From assembly GCF_018131005.1 (NCBI RefSeq), contig NZ_JAFCJK010000001.1:744001-808000 (forward strand): a DNA stretch of 64,000 bases. Reading direction: 5' to 3'. Positions 1-8,165 of the stretch are shown here, piece by piece; positions within the stretch are counted from its first letter, which is position 1; the number at the start of each line of letters is the position of its first letter. The notes under the pieces were generated by a model. It was not told where the DNA came from. It was given only the letters and a program-made list of their open reading frames with translations, and searched no databases. Made by a program: the position numbers and the translations under genes. The DNA comes from Bradyrhizobium lablabi. GTDB taxonomy: Bacteria; Pseudomonadota; Alphaproteobacteria; Rhizobiales; Xanthobacteraceae.

Positions 1-524
1 CAATTCGGCAATTCGAGCCTGCCCGTGCCCTTCTGGTTGACCTTGATAGCGTCCTGCAGCGCATGCACCTGGGCAAGATCCTTCGGGTCGTTTGGATCGA
101 CCAACGTGCGGATTCCGACGACGGCGTAGCGCGTCCCGACATTGTCGCGCGTCAACGTTCGTTTGCCGGCTCCGTAATACACCGCGGGCACGTAGTGATC
201 CTCATTGATCACCTGCAGCGACATGAAGCGCTTTCCGGCGTCCGGCATCGCAATCGTCACCGGACCGGCGTCGAGGTCGAACACTCCGGACGTATAGAGC
301 GTGTCACGGTTGAGCCGGATGACGTCCTGCTTGTCGATGCTGGCCGGTTCGCGGCGATGCACAAGCTTCCCAAGGCCGGCGTCCTTGGCAAGGTTGCCGA
401 TGTAGCGATCGGACTCCGCGCGGGCGAAATTGGCGACCGTGACGGGCACCGGTGCCTGGCCGAATGCAGACGACGCCGCAAGACAGGAAGCTGTGGTCAT
501 CGCGAGCAAGAGACGGGCCTTCAT
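1..524 (-). CDS. DUF1254-type exported protein (3' end outside window)
   Basis: The frame opens at ATG 524 behind a GGAGGG ribosome-binding site and stays open to the window edge, giving at least 174 residues. The first ~22 residues are a Sec signal peptide ending near AFG-QA. What follows (LVHRREPASIDKQDVIRLN, then RDTLYTSGVFDLDAGPVTI) is the 'nucleic-acid-free' N-terminal DUF1254 pattern in which an N-x-D-T-L-Y segment precedes a beta-rich domain. DUF1254 proteins have no established reaction. It is the last visible gene of the long minus-strand operon, 35 nt after the preceding DUF1254/DUF1214 gene. The C-terminal half, where DUF1214 would lie, is not in the window, so a single-domain DUF1254 protein cannot be excluded. 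Confidence 0.8.
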   Translation of the reverse strand, partial: MKARLLLAMTTASCLAASSAFGQAPVPVTVANFARAESDRYIGNLAKDAGLGKLVHRREPASIDKQDVIRLNRDTLYTSGVFDLDAGPVTIAMPDAGKRFMSLQVINEDHYVPAVYYGAGKRTLTRDNVGTRYAVVGIRTLVDPNDPKDLAQVHALQDAIKVNQKGTGRLELPN

Positions 525-559
525 TCCACCCTCCATATTTTTCTTAACTGATTCTCTTC

Positions 560-1987
560 TCACTTCGTCGCGCCGCCGGCCGTCGTGGCGAGGCGTTCGA
601 CGTCGGGCAGCTTCCAGCTGTGATCGAACAGCGGCTTCTCCGGTCCGTAGAGGCGGAACAGGAGCTCGAACTTCCGGTTCGGATCGGTCGGCACCCAATT
701 GGCCTCCTTGTCCTCGGGCGCCTTCGGGCCGAAATAGACATCGACCGAACCATCGGCGTTCTTCTTGATGTCCGGGCTGATCGAGGCACGGCTTGCGCCT
801 GGCATATTGCGGACCAGCGCGTGCGTCTCGCGGTCGTATACGGTCGCCGACCAGTATTGCCTGACGGGCGAGTTGGCCGGCACGGTCAGACGATAGGTGG
901 CGGCGCCGTCGAACGGCCGGCCATCCTTGTCCTTGTTGACCATCAGATAGAACTGCGCCGTTCCGATGCGCTTCACCCCGGTAAAACCGAGCGTGTATGT
1001 CACGCCCCGCGCGTCGATCGGATAGGCGTTCGGGTCGGCGTAGCCGCTCCCTGCCGCCTTCACCATCTCCGCCATCGCGGCCGGGAACCAGCGGATGCCC
1101 GGATTGATCACGGGAAAGCCCGCGTCATAGCGCTGCTCAAGCAGAGCATGCGCCTCGCGCGCGGCCTGATCCAGGATCGCGACCGTCTTCTGATCCGGAT
1201 TGAACGGCTTGCCTTTCTCGATACCGATCGTAGCGAGCTGATCGATCATGACGCGATCGCGATCGAGCCACGGCTCATTCTGCACGACGCGATCGAGGCT
1301 GCGATAGAAGCTCGCATCATAGGGGATCGTGGAGTCGAACAGGACATCATAGGCATCGGTGAAACTGGTGGGCGGCGGGTTGGCCGCCTGCGCCAGCGGG
1401 TAGACCTTGATCTGCTTGCCATAGGCCACCGACTTCGCGACGTCAGTGTCGCTGTGGCTTGCGAGATTCGAGCGCAGCAGCGCGAAGCCGCTGAAAGTAT
1501 CGGACTGCAGCGCGATATAGCCGGCCGGCGCCTCGCCCTTGTAGCCGGGCGGCAGGATCAGGTACTTGCCGCCCAGTCCCTTGTCGGCTCCTTCGGGACC
1601 CGCGTCCTCCAGCGGCATCTGCCAGGCCGTGACGATATTGCCTGCGATCGACCCGCCCTGTGCCGGCGGTATCTCGATCACGATCGGGCCGTCCTTCACG
1701 TTCCAGAACGACATCAGGTAGATCGCATCCGGATTGGGCGTCAGCGTCTGGTTCTTCCAGTTCACCGGCTTCGACCAGTAGACGATCTCGTTGACCTTGG
1801 CCTTGGTGCTGTTGAGCATCGCCTGCAGCATCAGGTCGGCATTGACCGCAGGCATCGCCCAGATCATGGCCTCGACGGCGCGGCGATGGACATTGCGGGC
1901 GGCAAGATCGTCGGACGACGGCACCTGGGCATGGGCGATTGCGACCGATAGTATCAGCGCGAAGGCTCCGGCTACCGACTTCGTCAT
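560..1987 (-). CDS. DUF1254/DUF1214 domain exported protein
   Basis: A 475-residue protein. I chose ATG 1987 (MTKSVAGAF) over the upstream in-frame ATG because GGAGG lies 9 nt before it and a signal peptide starts there (cleavage near AHA-QV). DUF1254 covers roughly residues 45-190 and DUF1214 roughly 330-450, the usual order in this two-domain family. The role is unknown; members are exported and often occur in tandem copies beside phosphatases or sulfatases. It follows the HlyD gene by 17 nt and precedes another DUF1254 gene, so it is co-transcribed with the membrane fusion protein. It is a distant paralogue of the protein at 3299-4753, similar in layout but not a recent duplicate. Confidence 0.9.
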   Translation of the reverse strand: MTKSVAGAFALILSVAIAHAQVPSSDDLAARNVHRRAVEAMIWAMPAVNADLMLQAMLNSTKAKVNEIVYWSKPVNWKNQTLTPNPDAIYLMSFWNVKDGPIVIEIPPAQGGSIAGNIVTAWQMPLEDAGPEGADKGLGGKYLILPPGYKGEAPAGYIALQSDTFSGFALLRSNLASHSDTDVAKSVAYGKQIKVYPLAQAANPPPTSFTDAYDVLFDSTIPYDASFYRSLDRVVQNEPWLDRDRVMIDQLATIGIEKGKPFNPDQKTVAILDQAAREAHALLEQRYDAGFPVINPGIRWFPAAMAEMVKAAGSGYADPNAYPIDARGVTYTLGFTGVKRIGTAQFYLMVNKDKDGRPFDGAATYRLTVPANSPVRQYWSATVYDRETHALVRNMPGASRASISPDIKKNADGSVDVYFGPKAPEDKEANWVPTDPNRKFELLFRLYGPEKPLFDHSWKLPDVERLATTAGGATK

Positions 1988-2004
1988 GACGTTCTCCCTC
2001 CGCA

Positions 2005-2946
2005 TCAAAACGGATTGATGTAGTTGACGATCGCCACCTGGCGCAGGATCACGCGGCGCACGATGTGGGTCGGCTTCAGACGGTCGGTGTAGATCGCAGC
2101 CGTGCCGGTCGCGCCGGCCGGCAGGCGGCGGACGAAATCCACATCATCGAGCCTGACCCGCACGACGAAGGGCACCGCCTCGATCTCCTTCGGCATCACG
2201 GCCGTACCGGAGGTCTGCGTCTGCCCGGTCGCGATCGCCTGCAACACGCTCTCGACCTTACCGGGATAGACGCGCCCGGGCGCGAACTTGAAGGTGGCCT
2301 CGACCTCCTGCCCCGGCGCGACATAGCGCGCATCGTTCTGGTTGATCACGACGCCGATGATCGTGTCCGAGGTGTCGATGAAGGCCATCACCGGCGAGAG
2401 CGGCAGGTTTGCGACCCGCGCGCCCTTGCGCAGCGCGAGGTTGGTGACGTAGCCGTCCGCCGGCGCCTTCACCACGGTCTTGTCGAGATTCCACTGCGCC
2501 GCCTGGAGCTGGCCCTTGAGCTGGTCGACCTCGGATTGCCGCTGCTCGACATCGAAGCCGCGTCCAGCGTCGCGCTCAAATAAGGTCGTCATCTGCGAAA
2601 GCCGCGTCGAGGCCAGCTTCAATCGCGCGGCGATCGACTGCACCTGCGCGTCGTAGGGCGTCGGGTCGATCTTGAACAGCACGTCGCCGGCCTTCAGCGG
2701 CTCGTTCGCGACCACCGGCACCTCGGTCACCTCGCCAGCGACGTCTGGCACAATCGAGACCGCGTTGCGCACCACCAGCGCCGAGCCCTGTGGCGCGCCC
2801 CAACCCATCGGAATCAGGAGGCCGAACATGGTCAGAAGCAGCACCAGGAACGGCGATGCCTTCCAGAACAAATTGAAGCGCACGATTCCGAAATGCACGA
2901 GCAGGAACAGCAACACCAGATACGTATTGATAATGGCGATGGCCAT
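2005..2946 (-). CDS. HlyD-family membrane fusion protein (YiaV-like)
   Basis: A 313-residue inner-membrane periplasmic adaptor. I start it at ATG 2946 (MAIAIINTYLVLL), which overlaps the stop of the DUF3302 gene as TGATG; the longer open frame upstream is only the antisense-free extension through that gene. Residues 1-50 contain two hydrophobic segments. Then come a biotinyl-lipoyl-like half (VSIVPDVAGEVTEVPV), an alpha-helical hairpin around residues 95-150, the second lipoyl half (VKAPADGYVTNLALRKG) and a beta-barrel domain. The DUF3302 + HlyD pairing matches E. coli yiaW-yiaV. No ABC or RND pump gene is adjacent, so its partner is unknown; a role at the envelope with the neighbouring DUF1254 proteins is inference. 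Confidence 0.9.
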   Translation of the reverse strand: MAIAIINTYLVLLFLLVHFGIVRFNLFWKASPFLVLLLTMFGLLIPMGWGAPQGSALVVRNAVSIVPDVAGEVTEVPVVANEPLKAGDVLFKIDPTPYDAQVQSIAARLKLASTRLSQMTTLFERDAGRGFDVEQRQSEVDQLKGQLQAAQWNLDKTVVKAPADGYVTNLALRKGARVANLPLSPVMAFIDTSDTIIGVVINQNDARYVAPGQEVEATFKFAPGRVYPGKVESVLQAIATGQTQTSGTAVMPKEIEAVPFVVRVRLDDVDFVRRLPAGATGTAAIYTDRLKPTHIVRRVILRQVAIVNYINPF

Positions 2947-3185
2947 CAGGCCCCTCCCGCCTTGCGCTGGGGCACATCGACGTAAGCCCAGATCAACGCG
3001 ATCGGCCACAACGCGAAGCCGAAGAACAGCGTGACCCAACCCGCCACTGTCACGGCCTGCGCCCACGGATGATTGCGCGATTTCGCGATGTGCCCGGGCA
3101 GCCAGCCGGCGATGCAGAACACGCCGATCGCGCTCGCCACCAGGATGACCAACACGATCCAGGCGAAGATGTCATAGCCGCTCAT
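2946..3185 (-). CDS. DUF3302 inner-membrane protein (YiaW-like)
   Basis: A 79-residue protein with two strong membrane segments (residues ~5-28 and ~43-66) and a short polar tail, VPQRKAGGA. Length and topology fit DUF3302 (YiaW of E. coli), whose function is unknown and which is habitually next to a HlyD-type protein, as here. Its stop overlaps the HlyD start (TGATG), so translation is coupled. The ribosome-binding site GAGGACGCC lies within the last codons of a possible 23-residue ORF. Confidence 0.85.
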   Translation of the reverse strand: MSGYDIFAWIVLVILVASAIGVFCIAGWLPGHIAKSRNHPWAQAVTVAGWVTLFFGFALWPIALIWAYVDVPQRKAGGA

Positions 3186-3243
3186 GGCGTCCTCGTTTCA
3201 CGATCGGAAACATCGCCGGGCGCGGCTTGTTGCTTTCGGGCAT
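3172..3243 (-). CDS. Possible 23-residue ORF ahead of DUF3302
   Basis: ATG 3243 is preceded by GAGGAG 6 nt upstream and encodes MPESNKPRPAMFPIVKRG plus five residues (RHERL), ending 14 nt inside the DUF3302 gene. The good ribosome-binding site and the overlap suggest a translational-coupling leader or a tiny protein. It could equally be the chance remainder of a shortened gene. Not recognised as any family. Confidence 0.35.
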   Translation of the reverse strand: MPESNKPRPAMFPIVKRGRHERL

Positions 3244-3298
3244 AGCAGGCTCCTCATCGTCATCCCCGATGTCACTGCGGTACGCGGTCCCTCTTTCC

Positions 3299-4753
3299 TC
3301 ACTGTACGCGCCTGATCGGCGGCGGCGCCCATGTGCCGTCAAGCGCCTCAAGCCTCGGTCCATAGATGCGCATTGTCGGGCCCATCGCCCCGGACTCCGG
3401 GGCCGGCAGCCAATTGGACTCCTTGTCGGCTCCGGGCGATTCGCTCTGGAGGTAGATGTCGAGCGAGCCGTCATCGTTGAATTTCAGCTTGTCGCGATCG
3501 CCGATCGCGAACCGGTTGATCGGGTTCGCGACCTGGAAGCCCTCGTTGTCGTACATGGTCAACGACCAAAACGCGTCCGCGGGCGGCGTTTTGCCGCGGT
3601 CGAAATGCAGCACGTATTTGTTCGCGCCATCGAGCGGTTTGCCGTCGCCGTCAACGAAGGCCGCGGGATAGATCGCGTCGGCCGGAAGATTGGCGCCAAG
3701 CCCGGCGAGCGCGATCATCGCGCGCTGCCGGTAGGATGTGCCGTAGGTTCCGATATTGTCGAGGGCAACGTTCCAGCCGTTGACATGGGTGCCGCTCCGC
3801 TTGATGCCGGCGATCATGTCCTCCAGAGCTTCCCTGGCACCGGCGTTGATGGCATCGATTGTGGCAGTGTCCAACCTGGCGCGATCCCAAGGCTTGCCGG
3901 CCTCCAGCCCGATCGCGCGCATGCGAAAGAGAATCGGATAGTCGTTCGGATGCGGCGGGAACTTCTTGATCAACTCCGAAAAGCGCGTCAGCAGCTCGAC
4001 GCCGGTCATCTTGCCGACTCGCACCAGCGGTGGAGTCGTGGTGTCCACACCTGTATCAACAGCGGCCGTTGCCGGCGGCGTACTTGACTTGCCCCATTGC
4101 TCCAGCGGCGTCAGCTTCAGCCCGTCCTGGATCTTGTGAACATTGTCGTAGTCCGCCGGGCCGTTGGTCTGGACGCGGCCCATGATCCAGATCATCGATG
4201 TCGGCGCGTCGATCCGCTGCACGCCTTCGGGCAGGTCGCCGCGCCAGCCAGGCGGCACGTAGGCAAAATGGCCGGCCGCCGTACCGGTCGTGCGCGATCC
4301 GATCGACGAAAATACGTCCGTCCACATGTCGAGGGTCGGCACCAGATAGAAACGCCCTCCCGTATCGGGTACCGACAGAATCATCGGCCCTTTGCCGAGG
4401 TCGGCCCATGCGAAGGAATATAAGGTATCGAAATTGAACCGAACCACATCCCTTGCGTCGGCGGCGGGATATGACCGGAAATAGGCGAATTGGTTGACCG
4501 GCGCACGCCCAACGACGGATGTTGCATTCGGCACGGCCGTCGCTTGCCGCATCGTGGTGTCCATGAGAACGATCGGATAAGCGTACTGATACACCTCGCG
4601 TGCAATCGTGCGGACCCTTTGCTCGGTGGTCTGTTCGGCCCGCCCGCCGCCTGACGCGGCAGGCGCCGCCGGATTTTGCGCGATGGCTTCGTAACCGGTG
4701 CCTACCACAAGCCCCGCCGCAGCGCCGATCATGACAAGCCAACTTCTCAACAT
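3299..4753 (-). CDS. DUF1254/DUF1214 domain exported protein
   Basis: A 484-residue protein starting at ATG 4753 with a Sec signal peptide (cleavage near AIA-QN). DUF1254 spans about residues 70-205, with the NFDTLYSFAWADL segment and the motif VPPGWRGDLPEG. DUF1214 spans about 345-460, with FWSLTMYDNEGF and the C-terminal NWLPAP pattern typical of the domain. The biochemical role is unknown. Its ATG lies directly behind the degraded HAD gene, and the reading frame of that ruin runs into it. A small ORF and the DUF3302 gene follow after ~55 nt, within the same operon. Confidence 0.9.
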   Translation of the reverse strand: MLRSWLVMIGAAAGLVVGTGYEAIAQNPAAPAASGGGRAEQTTEQRVRTIAREVYQYAYPIVLMDTTMRQATAVPNATSVVGRAPVNQFAYFRSYPAADARDVVRFNFDTLYSFAWADLGKGPMILSVPDTGGRFYLVPTLDMWTDVFSSIGSRTTGTAAGHFAYVPPGWRGDLPEGVQRIDAPTSMIWIMGRVQTNGPADYDNVHKIQDGLKLTPLEQWGKSSTPPATAAVDTGVDTTTPPLVRVGKMTGVELLTRFSELIKKFPPHPNDYPILFRMRAIGLEAGKPWDRARLDTATIDAINAGAREALEDMIAGIKRSGTHVNGWNVALDNIGTYGTSYRQRAMIALAGLGANLPADAIYPAAFVDGDGKPLDGANKYVLHFDRGKTPPADAFWSLTMYDNEGFQVANPINRFAIGDRDKLKFNDDGSLDIYLQSESPGADKESNWLPAPESGAMGPTMRIYGPRLEALDGTWAPPPIRRVQ

Positions 4754-4968
4754 GACGCCAGCCTCCGGTACCCTGTTGCACGTATTGCCGCTCGGCCGGC
4801 GGCACGAAGTCTGCCGCGCCTTGCCTCGTGACGCGCGCGACGAAATCGGTGATCGCCGATTTCGCCGCGCCGTCGTTCGAGACGGGCAAGGGGCTCGGCC
4901 TGCTGTGCCACCGCAATGGAGATCCCCGCGAGATATCCAAGCAGCACAGCGATAAACCGAACCGTCAT
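4754..4968 (-). pseudogene. Remnant of an exported HAD-type acid phosphatase gene
   Basis: ATG 4968 opens a signal peptide (MTVRFIAVLLGYLAGISIAVA, 21 residues, split here for length: MTVRFIAVLLG then YLAGISIAVA) followed by QQAEPL. There the frame is broken by one extra C in a CCCC run. Reading on in the +1 frame gives PVSNDGAAKSAITDFVARV, then TRQGAADFVPPAER. This is the conserved N-terminus of exported HAD-family phosphatases that often accompany DUF1254 genes. In those proteins PPAER is followed at once by the catalytic FDNDGT motif; here it is followed by QYVQQGTGG and the next gene begins. So the nucleophile motif and the other ~250 residues are gone. The function is almost certainly lost. 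Confidence 0.75.
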
Positions 4969-5001
4969 GGCCTGCCCTTCCTGTCGTCCCTTCCTTGCGA
5001 G

Positions 5002-6684
5002 CTATTGCGGCTTCAAGCTCTCCAGCTCTTTGAGTCGCTTCAGCGCGGCCTGTTGCCGAAGCAGTCCGTAATTGATGCCGCTCGCGTTCAGCGAACTACC
5101 CTCCTGATACGGGAACTGGTCGAAATCCGAGAAGAACTCCTTGATCTTGCCTTGCACGGGCACGATCAACCACATGTTCTGGGCAAGGAACTGGATCGCT
5201 CCTCCCCCCTCCTCCATGCCACGCTCGTACGGGTCCATGCGCAGATTGGCGATCAATGCCCAGGAGGGCACTTCACGGGTTGCGGTTGCGATATTTCCCT
5301 TCGACGCCGTAGCAAAGCTGAGCTTCCAGTCGTTCCATCGGATGGCGTTGAGATTACCGCCCTGATCGAAATAGTAGATCGCATCGCGCGGCGGATCCTT
5401 TGCCTCTCCCTTGAAGAACGGCAGGAAGTTGTAGCCGTCGAGGTGAACCCTGAAGCTCTTGCCGCCGGCACCCGCGAATCCGCTTCTCATCTTCTCCTTG
5501 ATGTCGGGAACCCCGGCCGCCGCACATAGCGTCGGGAACCAGTCGATCAGCGATATGATCTCGTTATACTGTGTGCCCGGCTTCACGACGCCCGGCCATC
5601 GCACCATCATCGGGATACGGAAACCCCCTTCCCAGGTGGTACCCTTCTCGCCATGGAATGGCGTCATGGCGCCGTCCGGCCAGAGCGCAAGCTCCGCACC
5701 GTTGTCCGTGGTGTAGAGAACGATGGTGTTGTCAGCGATGCCGAGATCGTCGAGCTGCTTCAGCAACTCGCCCACCATTCCATCATGCTCCACCATGCCG
5801 TCGGCGTGGATGCCCTTGCCGGTCTTGCCGAGGGATGATGGCTTCAGGTGCGTGAAGACGTGCATTCGCGTCGAGTTGAACCAGACAAAAAATGGTCGGT
5901 CTGCCCTGACCTGGCGGCCGATGAAGTCCTTTGCCGCCCCCAGAAATTCCTCGTCCACCGTCGGCATGCGCGCGGTGGTCAGGGGACCGGTGTCCTCGAT
6001 CTTTCCGTCCGCGGACGATTTGATCACACCGCGCGGGCCATACTGCTTACGGAAGTTCGGATCCTTCGGATAGAAATAGCCTTCCGGCTCCTCTTCCGCG
6101 TTGAGGTGATAGAGATTGCCGAAGAACTCATCGAAGCCGTGCTTGGTCGGCAGATGCTCGTCGCGATCGCCGAGGTGGTTCTTGCCGAACTGGCCGGTGG
6201 CGTAGCCCTGGGTCTTCAGGGCGTCGGCGATGGTCGGCATCCAGTCCTGGATACCATGGGGATCACCGGGCATGCCGATCGTGAGAAGGCCGGTGCGGAA
6301 CGGCTCCTGGCCGAGAATGAAGGAGGCGCGGCCGGCGGTGCAGCTTTGCTGGCCGTAAGCGTCGGTAAAGATCGCTCCCTCGCGCGCGATGCGGTCGATG
6401 TTCGGCGTGCGATATCCCATCATGCCCATGGTGTAGGCGCTGATCTGCGGAATGCCGATGTCATCGCCGAAGATGACGAGGATGTTCGGCTTGCGGCCGC
6501 TGGCCGGCGCCGCCGTCTGCGCCGCGGAGGGAGCGGCTTTCTGGGCCTGTGCAAAGGCCTGCGATGCTAGCGTCGCGGTCGCGACAAGCGACGACGAACC
6601 AAGCAGTATTGCCCGGCGATTTATGGTCGAATTGTCACCGGAATTGGCGACAATGTCATCCTGCTTCCTCGTTTCGCTGCTCAT
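5002..6684 (-). CDS. Cys-type (type I) sulfatase with Tat-like signal
   Basis: A 560-residue alkaline-phosphatase-superfamily sulfatase. The N-terminus has a twin-arginine signal (INRRAILLGSSSLVATATLA). The metal site begins with KPNILVIFGDDIG at about residue 65. The active-site motif C-T-A-G-R starts at Cys115, matching the CxAxR type whose Cys must be converted to formylglycine. Further metal and substrate segments (GKNHLGD, near 165, and YTTDNG near 330) are present. It hydrolyses a sulfate ester, but the substrate cannot be read from the sequence. The FGE needed for activation is in the same operon. GGAGTGTCGAATGAG at its start is identical to the start region of the other sulfatase in this operon, which suggests duplication. 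Confidence 0.93.
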   Translation of the reverse strand: MSSETRKQDDIVANSGDNSTINRRAILLGSSSLVATATLASQAFAQAQKAAPSAAQTAAPASGRKPNILVIFGDDIGIPQISAYTMGMMGYRTPNIDRIAREGAIFTDAYGQQSCTAGRASFILGQEPFRTGLLTIGMPGDPHGIQDWMPTIADALKTQGYATGQFGKNHLGDRDEHLPTKHGFDEFFGNLYHLNAEEEPEGYFYPKDPNFRKQYGPRGVIKSSADGKIEDTGPLTTARMPTVDEEFLGAAKDFIGRQVRADRPFFVWFNSTRMHVFTHLKPSSLGKTGKGIHADGMVEHDGMVGELLKQLDDLGIADNTIVLYTTDNGAELALWPDGAMTPFHGEKGTTWEGGFRIPMMVRWPGVVKPGTQYNEIISLIDWFPTLCAAAGVPDIKEKMRSGFAGAGGKSFRVHLDGYNFLPFFKGEAKDPPRDAIYYFDQGGNLNAIRWNDWKLSFATASKGNIATATREVPSWALIANLRMDPYERGMEEGGGAIQFLAQNMWLIVPVQGKIKEFFSDFDQFPYQEGSSLNASGINYGLLRQQAALKRLKELESLKPQ

Positions 6685-6770
6685 TCGACACTCCTCAGTT
6701 ACTCAAGGGGTTGCTCGCTCTGGTAGTTACGAATCGCGTGTTCTGCTCGATCAGTCTCCGCGTGCTTCGC

Positions 6771-8165
6771 TCATCTGGCTGGCCTTCTGCCGCTGTAGGA
6801 CGCGGCAGTCGAAAGCCCGACCGGATTCAGGTTTTTGGGTAAGCTCTTGTCTTCGCGGCGTCTCGCGCGATGTCGCAAGCCGCGCCGGGCGGCGGTCACG
6901 TGGCGCAGCAATTGGTGCGGTGACCATCGCTGCGAATCGCGCTGGCTTGCGAACAGCTCGTTCTCGATGGCGCCGATCTCACGGTCCAGCGCGGGATCGC
7001 CTGCAGCAGTCTTGAGTGCACCGATCGTGTTCAGAGGCGGGACTGCTTCAGCATGCGGCAGCCAGTCAAGCAGTGCGAAATAGGCAGCTCTTGCGTCGCG
7101 ATGACGTATCGCATGGCGAAATCTGCTGAAGGCATAAGCCTCGGATTGTAGATAGGCCTGGCTCCGGCGGCGATAATAGTCCGCAAACCGCTGCACAACG
7201 CCGGGCCCGAACCAGCCGAGTGCGGTAATGCCGACCGCTCCGAGCAACGCAATCAGCCAATGGTCGGCAACGAGTTCGACGAGACCTCCCCACGTCCAAC
7301 CCCGCATGGTCTGACCGGCGGGCACCGTGCTGCCCGCCGCCGGGTTGGGCGCGACCATCAGTGGCACGGCATCGAGATGGACCCGCTCGATCTTGCCGCT
7401 GCCGACATTCCACCAGCCGATGTCGATCGCGGGCAACGAATAGTCGCCGACACGCTCCAGCATATAGGTCGCGGAATCGACGCGGCTCGAGGTCATGACG
7501 TCGGTCCGCCCCTCGACCTTGTCCTCAAGGACCGGTTGCGCAGGGTAGAGTCTCAAGCCCTCGATGGACGTGAATGTCTGCGGAGGCAGCAACATCGCGG
7601 GTGCGCCCTCCGCCTTGATCGTCACGGTGCGCGTGACTGCATCCCCCGCCTTGAGCTGATCCGACGAACGCTTGATCACCTGCTCGACGGTCAGCTTGTC
7701 TGCCGACACGAACGGCCGAAGCGCAGCCGCGGCATCGGGAATGAAGGCCTCGAAGGAAACGCGCGGCAGCGCAACGGCCTCCTCGCGCGTGGCCGGGGGC
7801 TCCGCGGCATATTTGATGGTGACCCTCTGATCCCCGATCGCGTAGCTACCCGGCTCCTGCGGATAGATGGCGTATTCAAAGCGCACGCCGGCGTAGGACA
7901 CGCCATCCCGTTGCTCGTTGGTGTTGACGCTCTGCAACTGCCGTGTCACGGCGTTGCGGACCTGAAAGCCCGGCAGTTCCGGCGGCGACGTCATGTAGTT
8001 CGGCGCCAGCACGTCGATTTGCAACGTCGTCGCCTGCCCGACAACGACGCGCGGCGGATCGAGCGTCACGTGCACGATCGGCTCCGGAGCGGCTTGCTGT
8101 GCTCGCATTTCGCACGGCGTCAGTACGCCGAGCAGCAGTGTGACGATGGCGAGCGGACGTCTCAT
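6771..8165 (-). CDS. BatD-like exported protein
   Basis: A 464-residue protein with a signal peptide (cleavage near MRA-QQ), two Ig-like beta domains (residues ~30-150 and ~160-270; the first starts HVTLDPPRVVVGQ, as in BatD), one membrane segment at about 305-325 and a basic cytoplasmic tail of ~130 residues. BatD is the membrane-anchored oxygen-tolerance partner of the BatA/BatB VWA proteins and MoxR ATPase. The start overlaps the end of the BatB-like gene by 4 nt (ATGA). It is the last Bat gene, 86 nt before the Tat sulfatase. Confidence 0.8.
   Translation of the reverse strand: MRRPLAIVTLLLGVLTPCEMRAQQAAPEPIVHVTLDPPRVVVGQATTLQIDVLAPNYMTSPPELPGFQVRNAVTRQLQSVNTNEQRDGVSYAGVRFEYAIYPQEPGSYAIGDQRVTIKYAAEPPATREEAVALPRVSFEAFIPDAAAALRPFVSADKLTVEQVIKRSSDQLKAGDAVTRTVTIKAEGAPAMLLPPQTFTSIEGLRLYPAQPVLEDKVEGRTDVMTSSRVDSATYMLERVGDYSLPAIDIGWWNVGSGKIERVHLDAVPLMVAPNPAAGSTVPAGQTMRGWTWGGLVELVADHWLIALLGAVGITALGWFGPGVVQRFADYYRRRSQAYLQSEAYAFSRFRHAIRHRDARAAYFALLDWLPHAEAVPPLNTIGALKTAAGDPALDREIGAIENELFASQRDSQRWSPHQLLRHVTAARRGLRHRARRREDKSLPKNLNPVGLSTAASYSGRRPAR

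Noticed and set aside
620..1951. 443-codon open frame on the plus strand
   Set aside because: Antisense to the DUF1254/DUF1214 gene; Arg/His-rich composition, no ribosome-binding site, no family pattern.
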